This document shows positions 15,816 to 23,603 of a stretch of DNA of 23,603 nucleotides, piece after piece. The notes under the pieces were generated by a model, which was not told the origin of the DNA, did not search any database, and was given only the letters and a program-made list of their open reading frames with translations. The stretch comes from an uncultured Chromatiaceae bacterium. Its GTDB lineage: Bacteria; Pseudomonadota; Gammaproteobacteria; Enterobacterales; Alteromonadaceae. The stretch lies in contig CAMLRA010000050.1 in assembly GCA_946482325.1 (NCBI GenBank), forward strand, positions 1 through 23,603, written 5' to 3'. Within the stretch, counting starts at the first letter, position 1, and each line of letters begins with the position of its first letter. The position numbers were made by a program, and so were the translations under genes.

Positions 15816-16812
15816 GTTGTCTTACCCGACTTTGAAAAATTTTAAAATGCGAACGGTCCGCCAGATTATTCAGTGCCAGACGCAGGCAAAAACGCGCCGG
15901 GTCTCTGTCCCAAGGAGTGAAGCGCTTTAAGCGAAACAGCAGATCTGGTTTGGTCTCAGCGACGCCCCAGTCCGTACTAAATGCTGCAATAAAGCCCAGC
16001 TCCCGCACCATCTCGAGATGGGCATCAGTAAAATCGGTTTGATATTTGCCATTTGGGTAAGCGAAAAACTGAATAGGCGTGCCGATAATCTGTTCCAGTT
16101 CCGTTTTGCTCTGGGAGATTTCCTGCCACGCCTGTTCCGGGTTTTCCAACGCCAGAATTGGGTGGTTTACCGTATGCGCACCAATGGTCATACCGGCCTG
16201 ATGCATCTGACGTAACTGGTCAGCATTGACAAACTGGTGCACCATGGTCGGCTGACCGGTTTGGCTAAGCAGCGCCGTAATGCTGGTCCGCCGCACTGCA
16301 ACCGGCTGGTATTTAATCTGTTCGGTGAGTGCGGCAATGGTGCTGCGACGACTGTCAGCAGTGTCAATCTGATAAGTAACGCCCAGCATTTCAATGGTTT
16401 GCACCTGGGCAGGTGCTTGTCGAATGGCCTGCGAGATCTGGTTTTCCCACAAATAACCTTCGTTAAGGCCTGCCGTGCTGATAAAAAACGTCGCAGTCAG
16501 GCCATGCTGTTGCAGCAGCGGAAAGACATAATCGAAACAATCCGCAAAGCCATCATCGATAGTGATCACCACGGAGTTTTTCGGCAATTGCTGGCGCTGC
16601 GACAAAGCAAAAGCTTCTGGCAAAGATAACACCTGAAAATGTTGTTTCAGATGACGCAACTGCTCAGCAAACAGCTCAGGCGGTAAGGCCTGCTCAGAAC
16701 ATAAATCGGTATTGGGCATCACCCGATGGTAATTCAGCACCGAAAAACTCTGGCGCGAACCAAACAGGTTCAGACAGCGAACCGACAGTTCAAGCATCGT
16801 GGCGGTGATCAT
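15802..16812 (-). CDS. Polysaccharide deacetylase (CE4/NodB fold), second copy
   Basis: A 336-residue protein with clear CE4 motifs: TIDDGFAD (84-91) with Asp86/87, HTVNH (213-217) with His213 and His217, and FAYPNG (about 250-255). It is closer to classical NodB-type enzymes than the other deacetylase in this operon, and the two share little beyond the motifs. The start at 16812 is chosen because AAGGA lies nine bases upstream. ATG 16797 overlaps the upstream stop as ATGCTTGA but has no ribosome binding site, and the frame's earlier start at 16860 lies deep inside the ligase gene. No signal peptide is evident, so the enzyme probably works on cytoplasmic precursors. Confidence 0.85.
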   Translation of the reverse strand: MITATMLELSVRCLNLFGSRQSFSVLNYHRVMPNTDLCSEQALPPELFAEQLRHLKQHFQVLSLPEAFALSQRQQLPKNSVVITIDDGFADCFDYVFPLLQQHGLTATFFISTAGLNEGYLWENQISQAIRQAPAQVQTIEMLGVTYQIDTADSRRSTIAALTEQIKYQPVAVRRTSITALLSQTGQPTMVHQFVNADQLRQMHQAGMTIGAHTVNHPILALENPEQAWQEISQSKTELEQIIGTPIQFFAYPNGKYQTDFTDAHLEMVRELGFIAAFSTDWGVAETKPDLLFRLKRFTPWDRDPARFCLRLALNNLADRSHFKIFQSRVRQHVSS

Positions 16813-18133
16813 GGACAGCTTTCCTTGCAACCGGTTGAACGTGAATAGCAGCTTTAGCACGGTGTTCCAGACTGATCCGGTTCATCACATGAGTTATGGC
16901 AAAAATGGCAAATAACAAATCGAAGTAGGCGAGACTGACCGCAGCACCTGCGATCGCATAGGCAAACAACGATACCCTGAGCATAGAGCTCAGTTTGGCC
17001 AGGTTTTCCATGCCTTGTTGTTTTTTCAGGCGTTTTGCGACCATTCGGGCCTGAGAGAACGCAACAAACAAGATCAATAAAAACAGCAGCAGACCAATAA
17101 AACCGTGGTCACCCAATACCTGGAAGTAGATACTGTGAGCCGCTTTAGCGCCGTCAAAATAAACGGTCGAGGTGTCAAACAGCCAGTTTAAATTCTGCTG
17201 CGGGTCGTAGCGGAACCAAATCAGGTTACTTTGACCGGCTTTAAAACCACCGCCGGTAATATTGTCCATCGCCATTAAAATTGCTTGTTTCCAGGCCATA
17301 ATGCGACCAAGAAACGACAGATCCTGATCCGCATTCTCTAGCGTCGCCATCCGGGCATGCCAGCTTTGTGGCATAAATTCCAGACCAAAATACACGATGA
17401 CCGGCACCACCAGTAAATAGATAAATTTGTGCCGTGAGTGGAACCAGAAATAAGCGCCAAGCACGGCGATACCAACAAAACCACCACGTGAGTTCGAACC
17501 CAGGACACAGACCACCGCCATAAAAATCACGACACCAAGGCCGAGTTTTAAGTATTTTTGCTCGGTGATACTGCTCAGATAAGCCACCAGCGGGATCATC
17601 AGTATGATGCCTACCGCCAGGTCATTACGGTCACCTAATACGTGGCCCCCCATGCCTGACAGTACGTGGCCGCCGCCAGAGCTGATGTATTTCAGGCCTT
17701 CGACCACGCTGTAGAACCCGAGTGAAAACACTACGCCCCACAACAACACATTAATATGGGTTTCGGTGCGGATAATGGCGATGGCAAAGAAATACAATAA
17801 ACAGATCTTCAGGAATTCAATCCATTCGGTCCAGACGATATCCGGGATAGAAATGGTGAACACACTGGTAATAAAGGTCCAGATCAGGAACAACATGATG
17901 AGCCAACTCAGGCCGTCCCATTTGGTCTGGGGTTTGTTTTTAATCATGAAGTACGACAGGATAGTCGCGGCGACGATGATCAGGTTATAGCGAATACCGC
18001 TGGCAAATCCGTAAACCCAACCTTTGGGGTAAAACAAGGCCACCCAAAGCCATAAGGTCACGCCGATAAAGGGTTTTTTGAAGCAAAAATACAGCAGCGC
18101 CGGAAAAATCAGCAGAAAAAACGCATCACGCAT
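16790..18133 (-). CDS. O-antigen ligase/polymerase-like protein, exosortase A-associated
   Basis: A 447-residue polytopic protein with roughly ten or more hydrophobic segments. The N-terminal half (AFFLLIFPALLYFCF, then YPKGWVYGF) matches the exosortase A-associated putative O-glycosylation ligase family (TIGR03097 as I recall it). The C-terminal half is Wzy/WaaL-like, with SNSRGGFVG (213-221, Arg216) and AHSIYFQVLGDHGFIG (332-347, His333), which correspond to the catalytic Arg and His of the O-antigen ligase superfamily. It would polymerise the repeat unit or transfer it onto an acceptor in the periplasm. ATG 18133 has AGGAG ten bases upstream and overlaps the end of the small gene 18126-18245 by eight bases. 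The frame's earlier start at 18172 lacks such support and would overlap the small gene more. Confidence 0.88.
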   Translation of the reverse strand: MRDAFFLLIFPALLYFCFKKPFIGVTLWLWVALFYPKGWVYGFASGIRYNLIIVAATILSYFMIKNKPQTKWDGLSWLIMLFLIWTFITSVFTISIPDIVWTEWIEFLKICLLYFFAIAIIRTETHINVLLWGVVFSLGFYSVVEGLKYISSGGGHVLSGMGGHVLGDRNDLAVGIILMIPLVAYLSSITEQKYLKLGLGVVIFMAVVCVLGSNSRGGFVGIAVLGAYFWFHSRHKFIYLLVVPVIVYFGLEFMPQSWHARMATLENADQDLSFLGRIMAWKQAILMAMDNITGGGFKAGQSNLIWFRYDPQQNLNWLFDTSTVYFDGAKAAHSIYFQVLGDHGFIGLLLFLLILFVAFSQARMVAKRLKKQQGMENLAKLSSMLRVSLFAYAIAGAAVSLAYFDLLFAIFAITHVMNRISLEHRAKAAIHVQPVARKAVHDHRHDA

Positions 18134-18245
18134 CGTCGTTCTTCTCCTGAGTTGCCGCGGCCTGTTCCTCATTGTCCTGCTTCATCGCGAAGTAACACAT
18201 CGCGACGACAGCAATCAGGTCCAGAGCAAATAATGCGCTTTCCAT
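18126..18245 (-). CDS. 39-residue single-pass membrane protein
   Basis: A short frame fits exactly between its neighbours. The ATG at 18245 overlaps the upstream gene's stop (TAATG), and its own TGA at 18126-18128 overlaps the next ATG (ATGCGTGA). The peptide has an N-terminal hydrophobic stretch (residues about 4-20, containing ALFALDLIAVVAM) and a charged Glu/Gln/Asp/Lys-rich tail. That pattern suits a single transmembrane helix with a short soluble tail. I see no good ribosome binding site before the start, so translation probably depends on coupling. The tight fit and membrane-protein composition favour a real gene. Its function is unknown; being next to the ligase/polymerase suggests a small accessory subunit or regulator. 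The alternative is a translated linker that only couples its neighbours. Confidence 0.68.
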   Translation of the reverse strand: MESALFALDLIAVVAMCYFAMKQDNEEQAAATQEKNDDA

Positions 18246-19600
18246 TAACCTGTTACCTTACTGATCACATAACGGTATTTGCCGGATGCCTCGGCCGCTA
18301 TCTGGTCAACCCACTCGATGCTGATCTCAACATCGGCACCTAAACGTGCGGTTAAGCCGTGGCGGACTTTATCGGCCAGCGCCGTCGCGTCGCCGTTTTC
18401 CAGCACCAGTTGTACCCGGGTATGGGTCAGGCTTTCCTGTACAATTTTAAAGTTGCTGATGCCGTGCAGCTCGCGGATGACATAAATCAACGCCAGGCCA
18501 TGCATCATAGTGCCATTGCTGGCTACAACAAAATCGGTGCTGCGGCCTTCGATATTTTCCAGCACCGGCAGGCCCCGGCCGCAGCGACAGACTTTGTCTG
18601 ACAGCGTCGCGATATCGCCGGTGCGGTAACGGACGAAAGGGAAATCCGAGGTCGCAAGGTGCGTCACAACAATTTCACCGCTTTGGCCTGCGGGCAGCGG
18701 GTTGCCGTCGCGGTCGATGATTTCGACAATGATATCTTCGGCGCTCAGATGCATACTGCCTGCCGGGCACTGATGAGCGATAAAGCCAGCATCGCGGCCG
18801 CCATACCCATTCGCCACCGGCGCACGGAACACTTGTTCAATCAGTTCACGCTGATAGGGGTATAAGCGCTCTGAAGTGACAAACACCACTTTGATGCCAA
18901 GTCCGGTTAGGTCGATCCCATGCTGCTGCGCAGTCTTGGCAATCAGGTGAAACACAGACGGATAACCAAATAACATCGCCGGCTCAATGGCACGGATCTG
19001 ATCAATAAAACCTAAAATTTTCGCTTCGGTTAAGTCAAAAGCCGGAATGAGATGCGAGCGGAACAGTTTGTCGCGCCAGATTTTTACTTTGTCTTGTTTA
19101 TTCAGCTCAATCGGTGAGCCCCAGGCAACGATTTCTTTATCGCCAATATCGACGCCCCACCAGCGGGTGGCACGCCATTTTTCGGCCACGTCATGGCTGA
19201 TGCGCTCATTACCAAGTAAAAACGTCAGCGGTGTACCGCTGGAGCCGCCGGTGGTAAAAGGCCGCACTAAAGTGGCTTGCGGGTTTTTCAGGCTCTCGCT
19301 GTGAGCGCGAATGGTCGCTTTGTCTAAAAACGGTAGTTTGACCAAATCAGCACGGCTTTGAATGTCTGACGCTTTGAGCCCAAGGTTTGATAATAAATCA
19401 CGGTAGTAGGGCACTTCAGTGCTGATGCGGCGGATAAAAGCCTGTAAACGCTGTTGCTGGGCGGCTTCAAGCTGCTGCGGGCTTTGCCACTGGCTTTGTT
19501 CCAGCTGGCGGAAAATGGCCACAGTGTCATGTTTTTTCAGCCGCTCATGCAGCGGAAACAAGCAACGGCTGACCAGCCAGGTGTACCAGGAACTCGCCAT
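18245..19600 (-). CDS. CapK/PaaK-like adenylate-forming ligase
   Basis: A 451-residue member of the phenylacetate-CoA ligase/coenzyme F390 synthetase branch of adenylating enzymes. The P-loop TTGGSSGTP is at 116-124, a GYGGRDAGF motif at 265-273, YRTGD at 325-329, EGRSTDF at 351-357, and a C-terminal GKYRYV with Lys441. CRCGRG (338-343) and Cys278 recall the zinc- or structure-binding cysteines of the group. CapK-like members are frequent in capsule and EPS loci but their acid substrate is rarely known. The role here would be to activate a carboxylic acid as an adenylate for attachment to the sugar chain or to a carrier. ATG 19600 overlaps the upstream stop (TGATG) with GGGAG eight bases before it. 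The next gene starts within its stop codon. Confidence 0.87.
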   Translation of the reverse strand: MASSWYTWLVSRCLFPLHERLKKHDTVAIFRQLEQSQWQSPQQLEAAQQQRLQAFIRRISTEVPYYRDLLSNLGLKASDIQSRADLVKLPFLDKATIRAHSESLKNPQATLVRPFTTGGSSGTPLTFLLGNERISHDVAEKWRATRWWGVDIGDKEIVAWGSPIELNKQDKVKIWRDKLFRSHLIPAFDLTEAKILGFIDQIRAIEPAMLFGYPSVFHLIAKTAQQHGIDLTGLGIKVVFVTSERLYPYQRELIEQVFRAPVANGYGGRDAGFIAHQCPAGSMHLSAEDIIVEIIDRDGNPLPAGQSGEIVVTHLATSDFPFVRYRTGDIATLSDKVCRCGRGLPVLENIEGRSTDFVVASNGTMMHGLALIYVIRELHGISNFKIVQESLTHTRVQLVLENGDATALADKVRHGLTARLGADVEISIEWVDQIAAEASGKYRYVISKVTG

Positions 19601-20703
19601 CAGAGTGTTCTCCCTGCCAAAACTTGCAAATATTGCTGTTGTAACAATTCCCAGACTTTATGCCAACTGAAACGGGCCGCGTTGGCCAGACCGGCGGCAA
19701 TCAGGCTCTGTCTGAGCTCGTTATTCTGCAACACTGCCAGTGCCGCGCTGGCGAGCTCAGCCGGCTGGCCGGCCGGAACCAGCAAAGCATCTTTCTGATG
19801 CGTCACTAACTGTGGAATACCACCACTGTCAGTCGACACCACAGGTACACCACTGGCCATAGCTTCAATTAAAGAATTGGGGGTGTTGTCGACCAGACTA
19901 CCGTTTAACATCAAATCGGCGTCCTGATACAGCGCCGCGACCTGCTGCGGTGTTAAACGACCAACAAAGTTAACCTGTTTCAGCTGCAATTCACTGACCA
20001 GCTGCTGCAGGGCGGCAAGCTCCGGCCCTGTGCCGGCGACGCTCAGCCGTGCAGCCGGAAACTGCTGCTGAATGACGGCAAAAGCGCGGATGCAGCTGGC
20101 GACATCATAAATGGCTTCCAGATTGCGTGTGACGACTACGTGTGGAGCGGTCAGCTGGGGAGTGTCAGCGTCGTGGCCGGTCGTGGCGACAGGCACAAAG
20201 AGCTCAGTATCCAGCACGTTTTGCACGATGACACTGTCTTTGCCATAACGGGCAAACACCTGCTGTAAAAAGGTCGAGGGTACCAAAATCACCGCGCAGT
20301 GGCGCAGGGACGCTTCGACCCGAGACCAGGATTTGGCAAAAAATGCGTCGGCATATCCTCCGCGGTAATTCAGCACCACCGGGATATTTTTGCGCCGTGC
20401 CACCCAGATCACCGGTGCAGCAAACAGATGCCAGGACCAGCCGGAGTTCGCCATCAAATGGATCAGCTGAACCTGCGGGGTTAATTCACGCTGCAGCGTA
20501 CGAAAGAACTGCCATAACCTGACGCCGGCGCGCAGCACCGGCAACTTACCCACCCAAGCGGGCTGATAAGCCGGATTGGTCTGGATCACGTTGACCTGCA
20601 GACCTTCACCACGCAGCAGTTCAGCCAGCTTGGCTGTTTGATTGGCCATCCCGCCGGCCGGTGGCGGCAGCGGGCCAACAATTGTCAGCTGCTTCAGGCT
20701 CAT
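19600..20703 (-). CDS. GT4-type glycosyltransferase
   Basis: A 367-residue GT-B glycosyltransferase. It begins with IVGPLPPPAGGMANQTAKL (8-26), the acceptor-side loop of family 4, and ends with the donor-binding segment NTPNSLIEAMASGVPVVSTDSGGIP (273-297), with Glu280 in the usual acidic position. NLEAIYD (194-200) and VAGTGPE (222-228) are further family features. It adds a sugar at the cytoplasmic face of the membrane; donor and linkage are unknown. The ATG overlaps the preceding gene's stop by four bases (ATGA), so the two glycosyltransferases are probably made in similar amounts. No membrane segment is needed for the fold, and a moderate hydrophobic stretch near residues 90-102 may dock it to the membrane. 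Confidence 0.9.
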   Translation of the reverse strand: MSLKQLTIVGPLPPPAGGMANQTAKLAELLRGEGLQVNVIQTNPAYQPAWVGKLPVLRAGVRLWQFFRTLQRELTPQVQLIHLMANSGWSWHLFAAPVIWVARRKNIPVVLNYRGGYADAFFAKSWSRVEASLRHCAVILVPSTFLQQVFARYGKDSVIVQNVLDTELFVPVATTGHDADTPQLTAPHVVVTRNLEAIYDVASCIRAFAVIQQQFPAARLSVAGTGPELAALQQLVSELQLKQVNFVGRLTPQQVAALYQDADLMLNGSLVDNTPNSLIEAMASGVPVVSTDSGGIPQLVTHQKDALLVPAGQPAELASAALAVLQNNELRQSLIAAGLANAARFSWHKVWELLQQQYLQVLAGRTL

Positions 20704-21908
20704 TTGCGCTCCGTCAGCCGCTGGTATAACGGCAGATAATGACTGACGCTGACGCGCCAGTTACGCACGTTTTCAACATAATCGCGGCCACGTTGCAGCA
20801 CTTGTGGCCACTGTTCGCGGTCTGCTAACAATTGCAGCATTTTGGTGGCGAGCGCGTCGACATCATCGGCCGGAAACAAATAACCATTGTCGCCGTCGCG
20901 AATCAGTTCCTTGTGGCCACCAACATCAGAGGCCAGCACCAGTTTGCCCTGCGCCATGGCTTCCAGCGGTTTTAATGGCGTTACGAGGTCCGTCAGGCGC
21001 ATTGATTTGCGCGGATACAACAACAAATCGACCAGACTGTAATAACGGTCCACATCGGCATGCGGCACCCGGCCGGTGAAAATGACTTTGTCTTTGAGGC
21101 CAAGCTGCTGTACCAGTTGTTTCAGTTGTTGTTCCTGCGGACCGCCGCCGACTAACAATAACCGCAGCTGTGGCGCCTGCTGATGCACTTGGGCTAAGGC
21201 GCGCACCGCCAGATCCAGGCCTTCGTAAGCATAAAAAGAGCCAAGGAAACCCAGCACTTGACAGCCGCCGAGACCCAGTTCGGCTTCCAGCGTCGCGTCT
21301 TTTGGACCACACAGCTGAAACTGCTCGATATTGACTGCATTGGGGATCACAGTGAATTTATCCGCGGCATAACCGCGAGAGACCAAATCTGAGCGCAGGC
21401 CTTCACAAATAGTGGTGACGGCATCGGCGCGGCTGACCACATAGTTTTCCAGCTGTCGGGTTAAGGTGTAACGCAAGTCACCTTCTTTACAGGTGCCGTG
21501 ATCGACTGCGGCGTCTTCCCAGAAGGCGCGAATTTCATAAACCACCGGCAGGCCGCTGATTTTTGCGGCGCGCAGGGCGGCGAGACCATTCAGCGCCGGC
21601 GAGTGAGCGTGCAGCACATCCGGTTTTTCCGCCGCTATGGCCGCCAGAATGCGCGTGGTCATCGGTTCAACCAATGCCAGCTGATTGAGGCCTGGGATTT
21701 TACTGAGTAATCCGGTTGGCTGCGCTGAGCGGTAAAAGGTCAAGCCGTCGACCGTATCCACCGACTCAGTGGCGTTGCCTTGTTTTGGGCTGGTGACATG
21801 ACAGGTTTCAATGCCAAGCGCGCGCTGCTCGTTTAAAATCGAACGGCTGCGAAAGGTATAACCACTGTGTAGCGGAATAGAATGGTCAAAAATATGCAAA
21901 ACCTTCAC
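20700..21908 (-). CDS. Exosortase A-associated glycosyltransferase, Daro_2409-like
   Basis: A 402-residue family 4 glycosyltransferase that closely fits the exosortase A-associated Daro_2409 family (TIGR04063 as I recall it). The diagnostic N-terminus HIFDHSIPLHSGYTFRSRSI (5-24) is present, as are YEIRAFWEDAAVDHGT (124-139), GSFYAYEGLD (223-232) and KPLEAMAQGK (313-322) in the donor site. Glu316 is the expected acidic residue, but the partner Glu eight positions earlier is replaced by Leu308. It starts at GTG 21908, with AGGAA seven bases upstream and a 12-base gap after the amidotransferase. Together with that amidotransferase it is the strongest marker that this operon belongs to the exosortase A class. 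The sugar transferred is not known for the family. Confidence 0.93.
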   Translation of the reverse strand: MKVLHIFDHSIPLHSGYTFRSRSILNEQRALGIETCHVTSPKQGNATESVDTVDGLTFYRSAQPTGLLSKIPGLNQLALVEPMTTRILAAIAAEKPDVLHAHSPALNGLAALRAAKISGLPVVYEIRAFWEDAAVDHGTCKEGDLRYTLTRQLENYVVSRADAVTTICEGLRSDLVSRGYAADKFTVIPNAVNIEQFQLCGPKDATLEAELGLGGCQVLGFLGSFYAYEGLDLAVRALAQVHQQAPQLRLLLVGGGPQEQQLKQLVQQLGLKDKVIFTGRVPHADVDRYYSLVDLLLYPRKSMRLTDLVTPLKPLEAMAQGKLVLASDVGGHKELIRDGDNGYLFPADDVDALATKMLQLLADREQWPQVLQRGRDYVENVRNWRVSVSHYLPLYQRLTERK

Positions 21909-21920
21909 AACTGAGTTCCT

Positions 21921-23603
21921 TTAGTTCGATTGGCGCAAGAAATTTTCAAACATCAGCAAGGTCCACAATGCCGTACTGTGGTCACGTTGGCCGCTTTGAT
22001 GCTGATCCAGCCAGCGGCTGATAGTGTCCATCCGGAACAAACCGCTGTCTTTGATCACATCACTGAGTAGCGCCGTTCGGACCTGTTGTTGCAACGGGCC
22101 ACGGAACCATTCGGCCAGCGGGACGCGGAAACCCATTTTCGGCCGGTATAGAATGTCGGCTGGCAGATATGGTTCCATCGCTTTTTTCAGCACATATTTG
22201 CCTTCACCGGCTCGCAGTTTCTGTGCGGTCGGCACCTTGGCGCTCCATTCAACAAACTTATGGTCCAAAAACGGTACCCGCACTTCGAGGCTGTTGGCCA
22301 TACTGGCGCGGTCGACTTTGGTCAGAATGTCGCCGACTAAATAAGTGCGGATATCGATATACTGCAATAACGCCAGTGGCTCAGCACCGTCGAAGTCGGC
22401 TGCAACTTCACGGAACAGTTCAAGCGTGTTATAGCCCTGCAGCTGCGCTTTGAGTGAGTCGGAGAACAGCTCGTCGCGTTGTTGCTGCTTCAGCAGCGAA
22501 ATGCCATGCAGATAACCTTCAACTAAATCCATCGCCAGCGACTGGAAAGTGGTTTTGGCACGCAAGACACGCGGTGCCCAGTCCAGTTTCGGGTAAATTT
22601 TGCCCAGTGGTTTAAACACTGCGCTGCGCAGCCACTGCGGTAACTTGTCGCGCACCTGCTGCTCGGCCATCAATAATTTGTAGCGCCGGTAGCCGGCCAG
22701 TAGTTCATCGGCACCATCGCCCGACATACAAACCGTGACTTTACTGCGCGCCAGCTCACAGACGCGGTAAGTGGCCAGCGCCGAAGAATCGGCATACGGC
22801 TCGTCGTAAAAGTGCGCCAGCTTAGGGATCAGCTCAAAATCGTCGGCTTTAACAATTTTACTGTCATGCAGCGTGTGATAACGCGTTGCAACCTGCTGCG
22901 CATAGCTGGTTTCATCATATGCAGCGACGTCAAAACCAATAGAACAGGTTTTGACCGGCTGATCTGACATGCCGGCGATAAGGGCTACCACGGCACTGGA
23001 ATCAACACCACCGGATAAAAACGACCCCAGCGGCACTTCGGTGACCAGATGGCTTCTGATCGCAGTGTTAAGCTGTTCAACCAACTGCTGCTGATAATCC
23101 TGATCTGAAAGCTCCACTTGCTCGCGGTAACTTAAGTGCCAATACGTCTGGAGCTTAGGTGTTGGCGCGGCAGTGGACAGGACCAGCGTTTGCGCCGGGC
23201 AGAGTTTTTTCACCGAGCTGTAGATAGTGTCCGGCTCGGCGACATAACCAAGGGCAAAATATTGTTCTATGGCTTTGGCGTTGATGGTTTTATCGAGGCC
23301 CGGCAGTAATTTCAGGCTTTTCAGCTCAGAGGCGAAATATAACGAGTCATCAAGCAGGGTGTAAAACAGCGGCTTGATGCCAAGGCGGTCGCGGGCCAAC
23401 AACAGGCGTTGTTGCTGTTTGTCCCAAAAGGCGTAAGCGAACATGCCCTGCAGTTTTTCGACACAGGCATCGCCCCATTCGATATGGCCACGCAGGATCA
23501 CTTCAGTGTCACAATGGGTTTTAAACTGATGCCCGAGCGTTTCCAGTTCAGCGCGAAGCTGCATGAAGTTGTAAATTTCACCGTTAAAAATCAGCACATA
23601 ACG
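21921..23603 (-). CDS. Exosortase A system amidotransferase (asparagine-synthase-like), 5' end cut off
   Basis: The frame runs through the right edge. The 560 residues seen begin in the glutaminase domain (RYVLIFNGEIYNF), so about 70-75 residues, including the expected catalytic Cys2, lie outside. The apparent start at 23597 is an internal Val codon. The rest has glutaminase residues (ARDRLGIKPLFY) and the synthetase domain with the ATP-pyrophosphatase loop SGGVDSS, then CMSGDGADELLAGYRRY and LTKVDRASMANSLEVRVPFLDH. This fits the exosortase A-associated amidotransferase family (TIGR03108 as I recall it). These enzymes resemble asparagine synthetase B, but in EPS loci they are thought to amidate a sugar acid or another intermediate rather than make asparagine. 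It is the first gene seen of the long operon; genes upstream, possibly the exosortase itself, are not visible. Confidence 0.93.
   Translation of the reverse strand, partial: RYVLIFNGEIYNFMQLRAELETLGHQFKTHCDTEVILRGHIEWGDACVEKLQGMFAYAFWDKQQQRLLLARDRLGIKPLFYTLLDDSLYFASELKSLKLLPGLDKTINAKAIEQYFALGYVAEPDTIYSSVKKLCPAQTLVLSTAAPTPKLQTYWHLSYREQVELSDQDYQQQLVEQLNTAIRSHLVTEVPLGSFLSGGVDSSAVVALIAGMSDQPVKTCSIGFDVAAYDETSYAQQVATRYHTLHDSKIVKADDFELIPKLAHFYDEPYADSSALATYRVCELARSKVTVCMSGDGADELLAGYRRYKLLMAEQQVRDKLPQWLRSAVFKPLGKIYPKLDWAPRVLRAKTTFQSLAMDLVEGYLHGISLLKQQQRDELFSDSLKAQLQGYNTLELFREVAADFDGAEPLALLQYIDIRTYLVGDILTKVDRASMANSLEVRVPFLDHKFVEWSAKVPTAQKLRAGEGKYVLKKAMEPYLPADILYRPKMGFRVPLAEWFRGPLQQQVRTALLSDVIKDSGLFRMDTISRWLDQHQSGQRDHSTALWTLLMFENFLRQSN

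Noticed and set aside
23595..23597. Start of the amidotransferase at 23597
   Set aside because: The codon is GTG within RYVLIFNGEIYNF, in the middle of the glutaminase domain; the frame stays open to the window edge, so the gene is cut off.
1..23603. CRISPR array, tRNA, insertion sequence, attachment site or PEP-CTERM tail
   Set aside because: No regular spaced repeats, cloverleaf, transposase motifs or flanking inverted repeats were seen, and no protein ends in a PEP motif plus hydrophobic and basic tail.

Overview
The window carries a dense exopolysaccharide (EPS) biosynthesis locus of the exosortase A (XrtA/EpsH) associated type, from a Gram-negative bacterium. The Gram-negative assignment rests on a lipobox lipoprotein, Wzx/Wzy-type polymer genes and strong matches to XrtA-locus marker families. 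Glutamine-rich proteins and moderate GC suggest a gammaproteobacterium such as the Rheinheimera/Alishewanella group, but that is a guess from style and no marker gene proves it. I saw no tRNA, rRNA, CRISPR array, insertion sequence or phage gene, and no gene-free stretch longer than about 70 bases.

Layout. (1) 3-182 (+): the C-terminal end of an unrecognised gene. (2) 239-4234 (-): a three-gene overlapping unit of a sugar-transfer-type ATP-grasp ligase, a CelD/FemAB-like GNAT protein, and a single polypeptide joining the two XrtA-associated alpha/beta hydrolases that are normally separate. (3) 4287-8456 (+): an island of two genes, a large lipoprotein with three four-cysteine repeats followed by a polysaccharide-lyase-like region, and a beta-propeller-like protein without a signal peptide. 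It ends at a long perfect hairpin (8467-8494). (4) 8503-23603 (-): a long, tightly packed operon. In transcription order it encodes an asparagine-synthase-like amidotransferase (cut by the window edge), an XrtA-type glycosyltransferase, a second GT4 glycosyltransferase, a CapK/PaaK-like adenylating enzyme, an unlisted 39-residue membrane protein, an O-antigen ligase/polymerase-like protein, a polysaccharide deacetylase, an ATP-grasp ligase, a second deacetylase, a third GT4 glycosyltransferase, a Wzx-type flippase, another ATP-grasp ligase and an acyltransferase-3 protein.

How they may work together (inference): the glycosyltransferases build a lipid-linked repeat unit, the flippase exports it, and the ligase/polymerase joins it. 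The deacetylases and OafA-like acyltransferase adjust N- and O-acyl groups. The unusual weight of carboxylate- or amine-activating enzymes (three ATP-grasp proteins, a CapK-like ligase, an amidotransferase, a FemAB-like protein) points to amide- or acyl-linked decorations. The lipoprotein could trim or depolymerise the product at the outer membrane. The exosortase itself, any PEP-CTERM substrate, the initiating glycosyltransferase and the export/chain-length proteins are not in this window.

Most neighbouring genes on the minus strand overlap at stop and start (TGATG, TAATG, ATGA, GTGA), so translational coupling is likely throughout. Where the start nearest the 5' end lacked a ribosome binding site, I chose a shorter start; each such case is noted.
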